Assembly (NCBI GenBank): GCA_029558535.1
Contig: JAKQEK010000338.1
Location: 1 to 48,862 of the forward strand
Length of the DNA: 48,862 nucleotides
Source: Bacteroidota bacterium
Lineage (GTDB): Bacteria; Bacteroidota; Bacteroidia; Bacteroidales; ML635J-15
Direction: 5' to 3'
The translations under genes were made by a program, and so were the position numbers. How positions within the stretch are numbered: position 1 is the stretch's first letter; every line of letters starts with the position of its first letter. Shown here in pieces: positions 34,945 through 46,100 of this stretch. The notes under the pieces were generated by a model. It was not told where the DNA came from, searched no databases, and worked only from the letters and a program-made list of their open reading frames with translations.

Positions 34945-36564
34945 TTAAAACTGTGGACAGCTTAGCGACCTATATTGTTTAGTATTTACAGTTTGATTCT
35001 TTGGATATTTTATACTATACCCAAATGTGTATTTTTTAGATTCAGATGGTTTTAGAGTAGTCGTCCATGTTGCTTTACCTGTAACAGGATTATAATCAGC
35101 TCCGGACAATTCGCCAACTGAGACTTCTATTTCACTCTCTCTGGAAATTGGCACCTGATCAACTATGCTAATTGTAATATCAACTTTTCTGTTGTTCTTA
35201 ACAAGAATATCGTATTGATAAGATTCTTTTCGGCTGTTGCCTAACAGACTTTTCTTTGAAAACTCTTCAATTCTGTTACGCTTAATAGAAATCTGTTTAT
35301 CTCGGCCAAATGATAACTCTAAAGTGTCATTTAGAGAACTCGTATTAAGTTGTGATACCCCAAGGTAAGTTTCACCAAAATAAACATTCATATCTCCATC
35401 AATAAGATTGAGAGATTCCCAACCTGTGATTTTGCCAATTAAATAAACATTTGACTCAAATTTTGGAATTGCATAATAACTAAAATCAGCATTAAGAGTA
35501 TATTCTGTTACATCAATGGTATATGGTTTCCCATCTGCTGGAATGTTGTATTTTTTTGCTATCTCAAATTCAACGCTTATTTCAGATACTGCAACTGTAT
35601 TATAGCTTACTTTTTCGTCCATTACAACATATTGTTCTGCTTCAAACTGTCTGTACTCATTTTTAATTGCATTATCATAATAGCCTCCTTTTGATTGTCC
35701 GGGTGAATTATAATTCAAATCCCATGTCGAAATTGTTGGTGCAGAAGCTCCTTGAAGTGGATCTCCAGTAGATAATTTCATTTTTACAGATGTCCATGCA
35801 ATGCCGGTATTATTAAATACTTTAGCTTTATATTTCATAATTACAGGCTCTCCAATTTCTTTAGCTTTTAAATCATATGATGGTGCCCAACCACATTTTC
35901 CGGCTATATAAGTGATTGCGAAATTTGCATTTATTGCAACTTCTGTTTCATATTCAATAATTACCTTTTTATAATTCATGTTATTTTCAACCAATATCTT
36001 ACTTTTTCTTAAATATATATTATTCAATTTTTCGTTTTCCAAACTAATTAAGGCATCTATTTTTGTTATTTCCTGTTTAATAGCTAATGTTCTTTCACGA
36101 TAGTATGTCGAAGCAGCTTTCATATCAGTAATGTTAACTCCTACATTAGTCCCTCCAATATAGAGATTCTTTACGAGATGATCTTTTTCGGCCTCAAAAG
36201 AAGATTTTTCATTGTTTAATGCGGTTATTTTGTTGGAAATGATTTTAACAGAATCATTCATTCTCTTAATTTCCGGAAATGTCTTCTCAACATCTTCACT
36301 GTAATCAATAACACTTACAGAAAGAATTTCGATATTCTGATTATTTGATATCTGAACTGAATTGTTAATCGCTTGTGAACTAATGTTATGTATTTCGTAT
36401 ATCCCACGACCTTTTGGCAAATTTATAGATGATTTAGCTTTAACCTCAGCTCCATATAAATAAACTGTAACTTCATCAATATTTGCTTTCGAAGTTAACG
36501 CAGATTGAGAATACAATTGAGAGAAGGCAATAATAGCCATGAAAAAAATCGTTACATGTTTCAT
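34945..36564 (-). CDS. DUF4139 (MuiA-like) exported protein
   Basis: 539 residues. Signal peptide ends QLYSQ (residue 20). An N-terminal DUF4140-like beta domain (IDEVTVYLYGAEVKAKSSINLPKGRGIYEI) is followed by a long coiled-coil-like helical stretch at about 95-205, then the DUF4139 beta-rich domain from AINANFAITYIAGKCGWAPSYDLKA to the end (KPSESKKYTFGYSIKYPKNQ). The family is called mucoidy inhibitor A in fungi, but its role in bacteria is unknown. The gene has an exact -7 box TATTTTTG on the minus strand (36597-36590), 26 bases before the ATG, and is single. Confidence 0.88.
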   Translation of the reverse strand: MKHVTIFFMAIIAFSQLYSQSALTSKANIDEVTVYLYGAEVKAKSSINLPKGRGIYEIHNISSQAINNSVQISNNQNIEILSVSVIDYSEDVEKTFPEIKRMNDSVKIISNKITALNNEKSSFEAEKDHLVKNLYIGGTNVGVNITDMKAASTYYRERTLAIKQEITKIDALISLENEKLNNIYLRKSKILVENNMNYKKVIIEYETEVAINANFAITYIAGKCGWAPSYDLKAKEIGEPVIMKYKAKVFNNTGIAWTSVKMKLSTGDPLQGASAPTISTWDLNYNSPGQSKGGYYDNAIKNEYRQFEAEQYVVMDEKVSYNTVAVSEISVEFEIAKKYNIPADGKPYTIDVTEYTLNADFSYYAIPKFESNVYLIGKITGWESLNLIDGDMNVYFGETYLGVSQLNTSSLNDTLELSFGRDKQISIKRNRIEEFSKKSLLGNSRKESYQYDILVKNNRKVDITISIVDQVPISRESEIEVSVGELSGADYNPVTGKATWTTTLKPSESKKYTFGYSIKYPKNQTVNTKQYRSLSCPQF

Positions 36565-36693
36565 AATTTTAAATTTAGGGTTTCTGGTACAAAAATATAA
36601 ATGTTTCTCTTAATAAACATATAGTTAACTTAAAAACTTGTTATTTATTATTCCATAAATAATTTAAAAGCTAATTTTGTAAAAAAAATATTA

Positions 36694-37404
36694 ATGAAAA
36701 ATCAAATTATCAGCACTATTCTAAGTCAGTTAAAAAGCGTATCAACTGAACAAAATCGCCTCGCCGGGGAAAGATATTTTAAAGAAGAAATTAATCTATT
36801 TGGCGTTAAGGCTAAAGATGTCCAGATGATTAGTAAAAATGTCTATAGAGAGATAAGCATTTTGCCTAAAAAAGAAATTTTCGATATTTGTGATTCTTTA
36901 TGGCAACTAGGATATATTGAATCTGGTTTTGTTGCAAGCGATTGGTCATATAACTGCCGGAAAAAATTTGCAGAGGAAGATATTGAAGTTTTTGAAAGAT
37001 GGATAGCTTTATATGTAAACAACTGGGCTTCTTGCGATAGCTTTTGCAATCACACAGTTGGAGAATTTGTTCAAATGTATCCGAATACTGTAAATAGAAT
37101 GAAAATATGGGCAAAATCCGATAATCGTTGGTTAAGAAGAGCAGCAGCAGTTTCTCTTATCATTCCTGCCAGAAAAGGTAAATTTCTGAATGATATTTTT
37201 GAAATAGCGGATATTTTACTTTTAGATAAAGACGATATGGTTCAGAAAGGTTACGGATGGATGCTTAAATCTGCTAGCCAGTATTATCAACAGCAAGTTT
37301 ATGAATATGTGTTAAAGAATAGAGCGATTATGCCTAGAACATCTCTGCGTTATGCAATTGAAAAAATGCCGGAGACTCTTAAAAAAGAAGCAATGAAGAA
37401 ATAA
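36694..37404 (+). CDS. AlkD-like DNA alkylation repair glycosylase (HEAT-repeat type)
   Basis: 236 residues, alpha-helical throughout, normal for the family. The VNNWASCDSFCNH segment places Trp111 and Asp115 where AlkD has its catalytic Trp-Asp pair, and NRWLRRAAAVSLI supplies the conserved Trp-Leu-Arg-Arg. AlkD removes bulky or cationic alkylated bases (for example N3- or N7-alkylpurines) without flipping them. An exact -7 box TAATTTTG lies at 36672-36679, but no spaced -33. The next gene starts 15 bases after its stop. Confidence 0.92.
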   Translation: MKNQIISTILSQLKSVSTEQNRLAGERYFKEEINLFGVKAKDVQMISKNVYREISILPKKEIFDICDSLWQLGYIESGFVASDWSYNCRKKFAEEDIEVFERWIALYVNNWASCDSFCNHTVGEFVQMYPNTVNRMKIWAKSDNRWLRRAAAVSLIIPARKGKFLNDIFEIADILLLDKDDMVQKGYGWMLKSASQYYQQQVYEYVLKNRAIMPRTSLRYAIEKMPETLKKEAMKK

Positions 37405-37419
37405 ATATATTGAAATACG

Positions 37420-37938
37420 ATGAAAGGAATGGAACACAATCTTACACAAGAACAAAAAGAAATATTATCACAGCTTTTTAGTAAAGATGAGAAAACAGTT
37501 TTGAACAGTATAAAAATAATGAGAAAAAAGGGTGGGGAGTTTATCGTTAAACCCTTGCTTGAAATCTATTTTACGACTGAATCAGAATCAATCAGAGACG
37601 CAATCTATTCTTTGATTTGTGATTTAAAAAATAATAAAACTGCTGATATATTTGTGAAGAATATAGAATTGTATGCAAATAATGATAAATTAAGCAAATT
37701 ACTATCTGCTTTTTGGCAGTCAACTATTAAATTCACAGATTTATTACCTTTTGTAAAAGTATTTTTTAGTTCAAATACTTACTCCGCTGTTGAAGTTTTA
37801 ACAATTATCGAACAAAATGCTTACAATATTTCTAATGAAAATAAGCTAAAATGTAATGAGCTTATATTGTCAAAAATATCAGAATTAGAAGGCTTTAAGC
37901 ATGATGTTGCCAACGAAATACTAGAGTTTCTTAAATAG
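37420..37938 (+). CDS. Hypothetical helical protein, possibly HEAT-like
   Basis: 172 residues from ATG 37420; an ATG at 37429 is also possible. No signal peptide or membrane segment. Predicted helices repeat roughly every 35-40 residues (VLNSIKIMRKKGGEFIVKPLLEIY, SIRDAIYSLICDLKNN, LSKLLSAFWQSTIKF), which suggests HEAT-like repeats, but no family is recognised. It follows the AlkD-like gene by 15 bases and is probably co-transcribed. Converges with pabA, whose stop is 20 bases away. Function unknown. Confidence 0.7.
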   Translation: MKGMEHNLTQEQKEILSQLFSKDEKTVLNSIKIMRKKGGEFIVKPLLEIYFTTESESIRDAIYSLICDLKNNKTADIFVKNIELYANNDKLSKLLSAFWQSTIKFTDLLPFVKVFFSSNTYSAVEVLTIIEQNAYNISNENKLKCNELILSKISELEGFKHDVANEILEFLK

Positions 37939-37958
37939 AATTTTTTTAATATTCTGTG

Positions 37959-38531
37959 TTATATTAACAACCAGTTTTCAATCATTTGTTTGCCAAATTT
38001 TGTAATAAAAGATTCAGGGTGAAATTGCAATGATTGAATTTTATATGTTTTATGCTCCATTGCCATAATTATTCCATCTTCATTTAAACCTGTTACTCTG
38101 ATTTGTTCCGGAATATTATCGTTTTCAATATACCAAGAGTGATAGACTCCGATTTCAGAATTGTCAGGAACATTTTTAAAGATTGGAGACTCGGGCTGAA
38201 TAATACTGAGTTTTTTTATCATCCCATGGTTTACTAAATCGTAATTTTTTAATTTGCAGCCAAAATATTCACCTATAGCTTGGTGACCAAGGCAAATTCC
38301 AAGTATGTTTTTGGAGTTTTTATATTTGTCTATTATTGTACGAATTAAGGGATGTTCAGATGGTAATCCAGGACCCGGGGAAAAAATAATTTTATCATAT
38401 TCCGAAATTTTATTGATATTTGTATTTTCAGGTTTGAATACGGAGACTTTGACATTTGAATAAATATCAAACATTGCAGCAAGATTATAAGTAAAGCTAT
38501 CGTGATTATCAAGTAAAAAAATCTTAAGCAT
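37959..38531 (-). CDS. pabA: Aminodeoxychorismate/anthranilate synthase glutamine amidotransferase subunit
   Basis: 190 residues, a class I glutamine amidotransferase that releases ammonia from glutamine for the chorismate-using partner. The start MLKIFLLDNHDSFTYNL is the family N-terminus and fixes the ATG at 38531 (the TTG at 38537 adds only two residues). FSPGPGLPSEHP is at 50-61; nucleophile Cys80 lies in GICLGHQAIGE, and His171/Glu173 in FHPESF complete the triad. Because the neighbour is a PabB-type enzyme with a PabC after it, I assign it to p-aminobenzoate synthesis; use in tryptophan synthesis as well is possible. Its start codon is 5 bases from the divergent pabB start. Confidence 0.92.
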   Translation of the reverse strand: MLKIFLLDNHDSFTYNLAAMFDIYSNVKVSVFKPENTNINKISEYDKIIFSPGPGLPSEHPLIRTIIDKYKNSKNILGICLGHQAIGEYFGCKLKNYDLVNHGMIKKLSIIQPESPIFKNVPDNSEIGVYHSWYIENDNIPEQIRVTGLNEDGIIMAMEHKTYKIQSLQFHPESFITKFGKQMIENWLLI

Positions 38532-38536
38532 TGACA

Positions 38537-39517
38537 ATGAATTTAATAAGCGAAATAAGTAAAAAGTTGTCAGAACTTGCTAAAATTGGCAATGAATTTT
38601 TATTTATTATAAACTTTGATTGTTCAGAGTATTATACTTTTTCACCGGAAGATGCTGCACTAAATGGCGTTTATTTCGATTTTGAAGGTGTAACAAATTA
38701 TCCAAACTGTAAAACAAATCAAAGTGCAAGTGAGAAGAAATTTGATTTTTCTCCAGTTGAGTATGAATCATATTTGAAAGGCTTTAATCGTTGTCAAGAT
38801 GCTTTGCAAAGAGGCGATACTTATCTTATTAATTTGACTTTTCAAACACCTCTCAAAACAAATTATAACCTTGAAGATTTCTTCAGACTATCACATGCAA
38901 AGTTTAAACTCTTGTTTAAAGACAGATTCGTTGTGTTCTCTCCTGAAAGATTTGTTAAAATTCATTCGGGAATCATAGAAACCAGACCAATGAAAGGCAC
39001 AATAGATGCTTCGGTTCCTGATGCTGAAGAAATACTTTTGAATAATCAAAAAGAACTATTTGAACACAATACAATTGTTGACTTGTTAAGAAATGATCTC
39101 AATATGGTATCAAATGATGTTTGTGTAGAAAAATTCCGATATCTGGATTATCTAAGTACTAACAAATGTAATTTATTGCAAATGAGTTCTGTAATTACAG
39201 GTAAGCTTACCGGGGATTATAATTCAAGTCTTGGTGAAATTATTTGCAAATTATTACCGGCAGGTTCTGTTACTGGAGCGCCAAAAGAAAAAACAGTGCA
39301 GACAATACTCGAAGCAGAAGATTACAAAAGAGGCTTTTATACAGGTGTCTTTGGATATTTTGACGGTAATACTACAGATGTGGCAGTCTCAATTAGATTT
39401 ATAGAAAATATTGATGGTTGTCTTTATTATAAAAGTGGAGGCGGTATAACTGCTTTAAGTTGTCCTGAAGAAGAGTATAATGAAATGATAAAAAAAATTT
39501 ATGTACCTGTTTTTTGA
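38537..39517 (+). CDS. pabB: Aminodeoxychorismate synthase component I
   Basis: 326 residues from ATG 38537. A chorismate-binding enzyme without the longer N-terminal domain, matching the short PabB form of Bacteroidota. ETRPMKGTID carries Lys153, the lysine that marks aminodeoxychorismate synthases (anthranilate synthases have Ala there). Further family segments are LLRNDLNMVS, LLPAGSVTGAPKEKTVQTI, FYTGVFGYFDG and YYKSGGGITALS. Converts chorismate plus ammonia to 4-amino-4-deoxychorismate in the cytosol. The pabC start lies inside its last codons (17-base overlap). No promoter is visible in the 5-bp gap to pabA. Confidence 0.93.
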   Translation: MNLISEISKKLSELAKIGNEFLFIINFDCSEYYTFSPEDAALNGVYFDFEGVTNYPNCKTNQSASEKKFDFSPVEYESYLKGFNRCQDALQRGDTYLINLTFQTPLKTNYNLEDFFRLSHAKFKLLFKDRFVVFSPERFVKIHSGIIETRPMKGTIDASVPDAEEILLNNQKELFEHNTIVDLLRNDLNMVSNDVCVEKFRYLDYLSTNKCNLLQMSSVITGKLTGDYNSSLGEIICKLLPAGSVTGAPKEKTVQTILEAEDYKRGFYTGVFGYFDGNTTDVAVSIRFIENIDGCLYYKSGGGITALSCPEEEYNEMIKKIYVPVF

Positions 39518-40097
39518 AACAATAAAAATAGTGGATGGAGTAATCCAAAATCTTGAATATCATCAAAAACGTGTTGATGAAACCATAAATTGTAAATACA
39601 GTATCGATAATAAACATATTCTTAGAAACATTATAATTGTGCCTGAAAAAAATAGCGTAGGAGTTGTTAAATGTAAATTTGAGTATAATCTAGAAAATTA
39701 TAAAATGTCTTTTTCTGATTACAAAATGATTGAAATTCATTCATTAAAATTAGTCAAATCTGATACAATAGAGTATAATTATAAGTATATTAATCGCTCA
39801 GTAATTGAAAAGCTTCTTGAAAAGAGAGAAGATTGCGATGATATTATTATAGTCAAGAACAACAAAATTACAGATACTTCATTTAGCAATCTGATTTTAT
39901 TTGATGGTTATAAATGGGTTACTCCGGACTCATCATTACTTAACGGTACATGCAGAAGACGATTACTAGAACAGGGCAGGATAGAAGCAAAGCCTGTTTA
40001 TATGGATGAAATATATAATTACAAATCACTTGTTTTAATAAATGCTATGCGCGGCGAAGATTTTAGAAATCAGATAAATATTAATGCTATAAAATAG
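39501..40097 (+). CDS. pabC: Aminotransferase class IV protein, probable aminodeoxychorismate lyase
   Basis: 198 residues, shorter than E. coli PabC. PLP-dependent fold-type IV enzyme that would release pyruvate and p-aminobenzoate, the folate precursor. FFETIKIVDG opens the domain, YKYINRSVIEKLL has the probable PLP lysine Lys95 (compare LKHLNR in E. coli), ITDTSFSNLILFDG and TPDSSLLNGTCRRRLLEQG are typical cofactor-binding segments. The start overlaps the end of pabB by 17 bases, so the two are translationally coupled. Its context with pabA and pabB strengthens the assignment. Confidence 0.87.
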   Translation: MYLFFETIKIVDGVIQNLEYHQKRVDETINCKYSIDNKHILRNIIIVPEKNSVGVVKCKFEYNLENYKMSFSDYKMIEIHSLKLVKSDTIEYNYKYINRSVIEKLLEKREDCDDIIIVKNNKITDTSFSNLILFDGYKWVTPDSSLLNGTCRRRLLEQGRIEAKPVYMDEIYNYKSLVLINAMRGEDFRNQININAIK

Positions 40098-40128
40098 TAA
40101 AAGTTGCCATAATAGACAACTTTTACTA
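40095..40128. terminator. Bidirectional hairpin between pabC and the SprB-repeat gene
   Basis: TAGTAAAAGTTG and CAACTTTTACTA form a perfect 12-bp stem with a 10-base loop. The pabC stop codon is inside the stem. It sits between two convergent genes; flanking T-tracts are short. Confidence 0.65.
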
Positions 40129-40145
40129 TATGGGTTTATCTGTGT

Positions 40146-43100
40146 TTACTTAAATACAGTTACAGTTCCCGCATAAGTGTAATCCTTTGCATATTTATCT
40201 CTTAAAGTAACAATATAGGTATATACTCCCTGAGGAACATAATCTCCCTTATTATTATATCTGCCTTTCCAGTGAGTATTCCAATCTTTAGTCGTAAATA
40301 TCATTTCACCCCATCTGTCATAAATAGTCATTTGATAATTATCGGTATCAACTCCTACACCGATTGGATAAAACTCATCATTGCCGGGGCTTCTCAAGTT
40401 AATAGCTGTTGGGAAGTATATCCTGTGATCCTCCATTATTACAATGTTCTTAGTAATGGAATCTAAACAACTTTGAGTATTAACTACAACCAAGGTTACA
40501 GGGAACTCACCTTGTTCCATATAAACGTGTGTAGGACTCTGAACTCCTGATATGCCACCATCACCAAAATCCCATTCCCATGCAGCAATATCACCTACAG
40601 ATGCATCTGTGAAATCAATTTCCGGACTAAACAATCCTGTTGACCATGGGAAAGCATTGAAATCTGCAATAGGACTGTCAAACAAACGGACAACAGTTGT
40701 TACAGAATCTTTGCAACCCATTGGTGTGGTTACTACAGTTAGTACGTTGTATTGTCCTGTAACAGTATAAACGTGAGTAGGCTTTTTCAAATCGGAGTAA
40801 TTATTTGTTCCTGAATCAGAATCATCAAAGTCCCAGTAATAAGTATATGTGTAATTCTCTGTATTATTGTTAAATTGAACGGAAACAGGAGCACATCCCG
40901 AGTAAGGTGTTCTTGTTATATGAACTTCAGGCATAGGAGATATTGAAACTGTCACGGTAGCAGTGTCCCATGGGGTTGTACAACCGTCCTTCACAATAAC
41001 AGAGTAGTCTGTTGTAACACTAGGGCTAATTTGCAAAATATTACTTGTTGTGACCATACCATTACCCCAGTCAAAAATGTAATTTCCATCTCCACCTGTA
41101 GCGCTTGCTACAAGACTAGCGACCTGACCATCACAAACTGCAGAAGGGGTAACCAGACTAACAGATAATGGTGGTAAAACTTCTATTAACTGACTTCCCG
41201 GTTCTGAGGCACATCCACGGGCATCAACAGCAATTACTATGTAATCAACTGTTGTGGAAGGAGAAACTAAGAAAGAAGCACCATTACCCAAACCTTGCCA
41301 GTTAAATGTATATCCTCCGGCACCCCCACTTGCAGAAGCCGAAATAATAGCTTGCTGTCCTATACATAAAGTTCTATCTTCACCGGGGTAAACTATTACT
41401 TGTTCAGGTGAACTGATAGGGAATTGAGCATGGACTGTACAACCGTCGTGGTCAATTATTTCAACACTATATACACCGGCATACAGTGAGTTAGAAGATG
41501 ACTGATTAGTTACATTAGGACTCCAATTATATACATATGGGTCAGTTCCACCGGAAACAAATATTTGGGCAAAACCATTATTGTCTCCATAACACGTTAC
41601 TCCATTAAATATTACATTATCTAATTGTAAGTTGGTTGTTGAGTTAACAGTTACATTGTATGTTGCAGTACAGCCATTACCATCAGTAACTAAAACGGTG
41701 TATGTACCGGGAATAAGGTTTTCCTGATAAGGACCAGACAACTCTCCTGGATTCCAGCTGTATGTAAAACTGCCGGTACCGCCGTAGAAAGCATCAACAA
41801 AAGCAACGCCGTTGTTAAGTCCGCAAGTAGAATTTTCTGTATCAAAGAAAACGTTTATTGGTGCAGGTTCTCCAACAATATATGTTTGAGAAATAAAACA
41901 ACCAACATCTGCTGCATCATAGACAACTATTGTATATGCAGCAGCAGTAAGTCCCTCAACAACAGGAGTATTAGCAGGTATTTGAGGCCAAGAGTAGAAG
42001 TAATTTCCTGTTCCACCACTAGCTGTAACTGTAACCATACCGTCATCACCTGCATAGCATTGTGTATGAACAACGGATCCTGTAATCTGAAGTGGAGTAG
42101 GTTGTGATATACTAACAGGTGCAGTAGCAACACAACCGCTTGCATCTATTACAGATAAAACGTAATTACCTGCACATAAACTATTCGCGGTAATTGACCC
42201 TGATCCACTAGACCAAATATATGTATAAGGAGCTGTACCTCCGGTTGCCATACCTGTTGCAGTCCCATTACAGAATCCTGCACAAGTTACATTAGTATAT
42301 GAAGCAATTGCTGCAAATAATGGCAAAGGTTCTGTAATCGCTACATTACCAACTGCAGAGCAACCATTATTGTCAGTAACAGTAACAGTGTATACACCTT
42401 CACTAAGGTTAATTGCCAATGCTGTTATTTGTCCATTATTCCATAAAATACTGTTATTTATTGTGGAACTTGTAAATACAACCTCTGCTGTGCCAGTTGC
42501 TTCTCCATCGCAATTAGGATTTGTTGTAATAATATCAGTAATAATAGGTCCATTAATATCACTTAAACTAATTGTTTGAGCTACAGAACAGCCATGACTG
42601 TCAGTAATGGTTACTGTATAATTACCTGAAGGTATGTTGTTTAAAGTACTAGAACTACCTGATATCGGTGACCAAGAATAACCAAATGGTCCTGCTCCTC
42701 CGGTTGCTCCAACAGTAATTGAACCATTACTAAAGCCACAATTAGGTTGAGTAATGTTCTGGACACTTATTCCCAAAACAGATGGACTGCTTATACTTGT
42801 TGAATTATAAGCCTGACAGCCATTAAAATCAGTTACAGTAATATTATAAATACCGGAACAAAGATTATTAATAGTTTGAGAAACTTCAGTATTAGACCAT
42901 AAATATGAATATGGACCAGTGCCACCGGTTGCTAATACTGATATGGAACCGTCACATGATCCAAAACAATCCTCGTTAGAAGCATTTAGAGCAACATTCA
43001 ATGGAGCAGGTTGATTAACCATTACACAAGTGTCAATCTGACAACCATTGTTATCATAAACTGTAACACAATGTTGACCGTTCGAAAGATTGAATGGATT

Positions 43101-46100
43101 GGAAATAACCTGTCCATTACTCCAAACATAGTCATAAGGTGGAGTTCCTCCAACAATCGTTAGACTTATACTTGCGTTGATACTTCCACTACATAATGCA
43201 TCGTTAACTGTTACGTTACCAAATTGCATCGGTGTTGGTGACCCAACCATAACTGAATTTGTAGCAGTACATCCGTTATTGTCAGTTACCACAACGGTTT
43301 GAAGCCCGGAACATAAGCCATACGCAGTAGCAGTTGTTTGTCCTGTACTAGGCCATAAATAAGTATATGTGGGAGTTCCACCAGATGGTGCTGCTGTAGC
43401 TGTTCCCGAACATTCGGAATAACAATCGGTTTCAGAGCTGACCATTGCTATTGTAATAAACGATGGTTCCGCTATGCTGAAGTCTTCGCTTAGATAACAG
43501 TTATTCGCATCTAAAATTGCTACAGAGAAATTACCATCACAAAGCCCAGACTGGTCTTCAGAAGTAGCATTAACACCAGGACCTGCCCAGAAATATGTAT
43601 AAGGCGATGTGCCGCCAAAAACAATAATATTAATAGCACCGTCACAAACCCCGTTACATCCTAAATCTGTAACACTGGAAATCATATCCAGTGGATCAGG
43701 TTCATTAACTGTCACGCCTGCCGTTGCAATACAACCTGTATTTAAATCTGTAACAACTACATTATATGAGCCATCACACAGATTTGTCGCTGTCGAACTG
43801 GTTTGTATTGGAACAGAATTCCATGAATATTGGAATAGTCCTGTTCCACCTGTAACACTAACAGTAGCAGTTCCGTTACATGTACTACTACATGTAGGAT
43901 TATCACTATCAACTATTATTGCAACCGGTCCATTGATATCACTTATAGAATATGCAACAATTTTTTGACATCCTTTATTATCAGTTATTGTAACAGTATA
44001 AGGACCTGCAGGAATATTAAAAATATCTTCAGATAATTGCGAACTGCTCCATTCAAAGCTGTATGGTTCAGATCCTCCTGAAACGGTTATATTAATTGAA
44101 CCATCAGATTGATTACAATTAGACTGAGTAATAAATTCTGTAACATTAATAGGTAAGCCGTCAACAATTGTTGTATTTGCACTTATTGAACATGAATTGA
44201 TATCAGTTACTGTAACAGAATATGTTCCTGCTCCCAAGCCGGTAGCTGTTTGACTTGTCTGTAGATTATTCCATATAAAGGTATATGGTGCCATACCACC
44301 AGAAATATTTGCAAATGCACTGCCGTTAGTTCCACCATAACAATCAATAGGAGGTGCTACTATATTCAGACTTAATCCGGCCGGTTGTCCAATAGTTACA
44401 TTTCCTGTAGTCGTACAACCTACATTGTCTTCAATAGTTACCGTATAATTACCAGGGCCTAAATTAATTGCTGTTGGATTAGTTTGAGTAGGTGAAGTGC
44501 TCCAGGTATATTGATAAGGAGGTGTTCCACTCGACACAGAAACTGTAGCCCAGCCATCATTATCACCGTTACAACCTACATCTTCAAATGCTGAAATTAT
44601 TGCTGTCGGACCGGGTGAATCTGTAATACTTATGCTACCTGTTTGTGAACAACCATTATCGTCTGTAACTGTTACAAGATATGGGTTTCCAGCTGAAGTT
44701 AAATTTGTATTTGTTTGACTGGCAGTATTGCCTCCAGACGACCATGACCAAAAATATGGTGAAGTACCACCGACTGGAGTTGCTGTTGCTGTGCCATTTG
44801 CCATACCGCAATTTGCAGGAGTGGTGGACATATTTAGCAACATTTGAGCAGGTTCATCAATATTATAAACCAAACTGGCAGTACATGAATTTGCATCAGT
44901 TACAACAACTGAATGAGCACCACCACACAGATTTAAATTCAAATTTGAATTTGGATTAGAACCGCTTGACCACGCATATGAATATGGCCCGGTACCATTA
45001 GTTACGCTTATTTGTGCTTCACCATCACAGTCTCCATTACATGTTACAGGAACAGTACTAACCAAATTTATGGCGATTGCTAATGGCTGTGTTAAAGTAA
45101 TACCATGAGTTGCAGTGCATCCAAAATTGTCTGTAACCACTACAGTAATAGCGCCGGCGCTTAATCCACTTACATTACTTGTTGTTGATGGAGTTGTTTC
45201 ATTAAAACTATTTGACCAATTATAAGTGTAATTCGCTGTTCCACCTGTAACGGTAGCAGTAGCAGAACCGTCAGAAACTCCTGCACACAGCAAATTGTTG
45301 CCGGTTACAACAACTGAAATAGCACCAACATCACCAATGAATCCACTACCTGAAGCAGTACAGTTATTAGAATCAGTAACTGTAACAGTCCATGTCCCAG
45401 TGGGAACTCCTATAGCAGTAACTCCGGTTTGTGGTGGTGCTGTATTCCAACTATAACTATTATACGTGCCTGTACCACCTGCAGCACTAGCTGAAATTTC
45501 ACCATCTGATAAACCACAATGTGCATCTATAATATTAATGGTAGAAACAGTTAAAACCGGAGGTTCTGAGATATTTATATTATCAATAACCGAACAGCCT
45601 GCTTCTGTAACAGTAACAGTATGATTTCCTGCACATAGACCTGTTGCAGTAGCTATTAGCTGTCCGTTATCCCATTGATATGAGAATGGACCGGCACCAA
45701 TAGGAGTGACCGTAGCTGAACCATTACAATTGCCATTACAATCAACATTATTATTAACAGCAGTTGATGTTGTAAAAGGTACTCCGGTATCGTTGACAAC
45801 AACACTATTTACTGCAGTACAAGAATTTCCATCTGTCACAGTTACAGTATAGGTACCTGCAGGTACATTATTATTAACACTAGATCCTGTTGGTCCATTA
45901 CTCCACTCATATGAGAGAGGAGGAGTATGTCCAGAAACAACTACGCTGGCTTGTCCATTTGATAAACCACAGTTAGCGTCAAGGTGTCCCATAGTCAGAA
46001 CCATTGCAGGAGGATCTGTAATACTAAAACTCTCAACAGTAAAGCAGGCTGCATTTGAGCCATCGGCAACAGTTACCGTGTAATTTCCATCACATAATCC

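Noticed and set aside
39501..39517. Frameshift between pabB and pabC
   Set aside because: Both proteins have intact family ends at the 17-bp overlap, so this is ordinary coupled translation.
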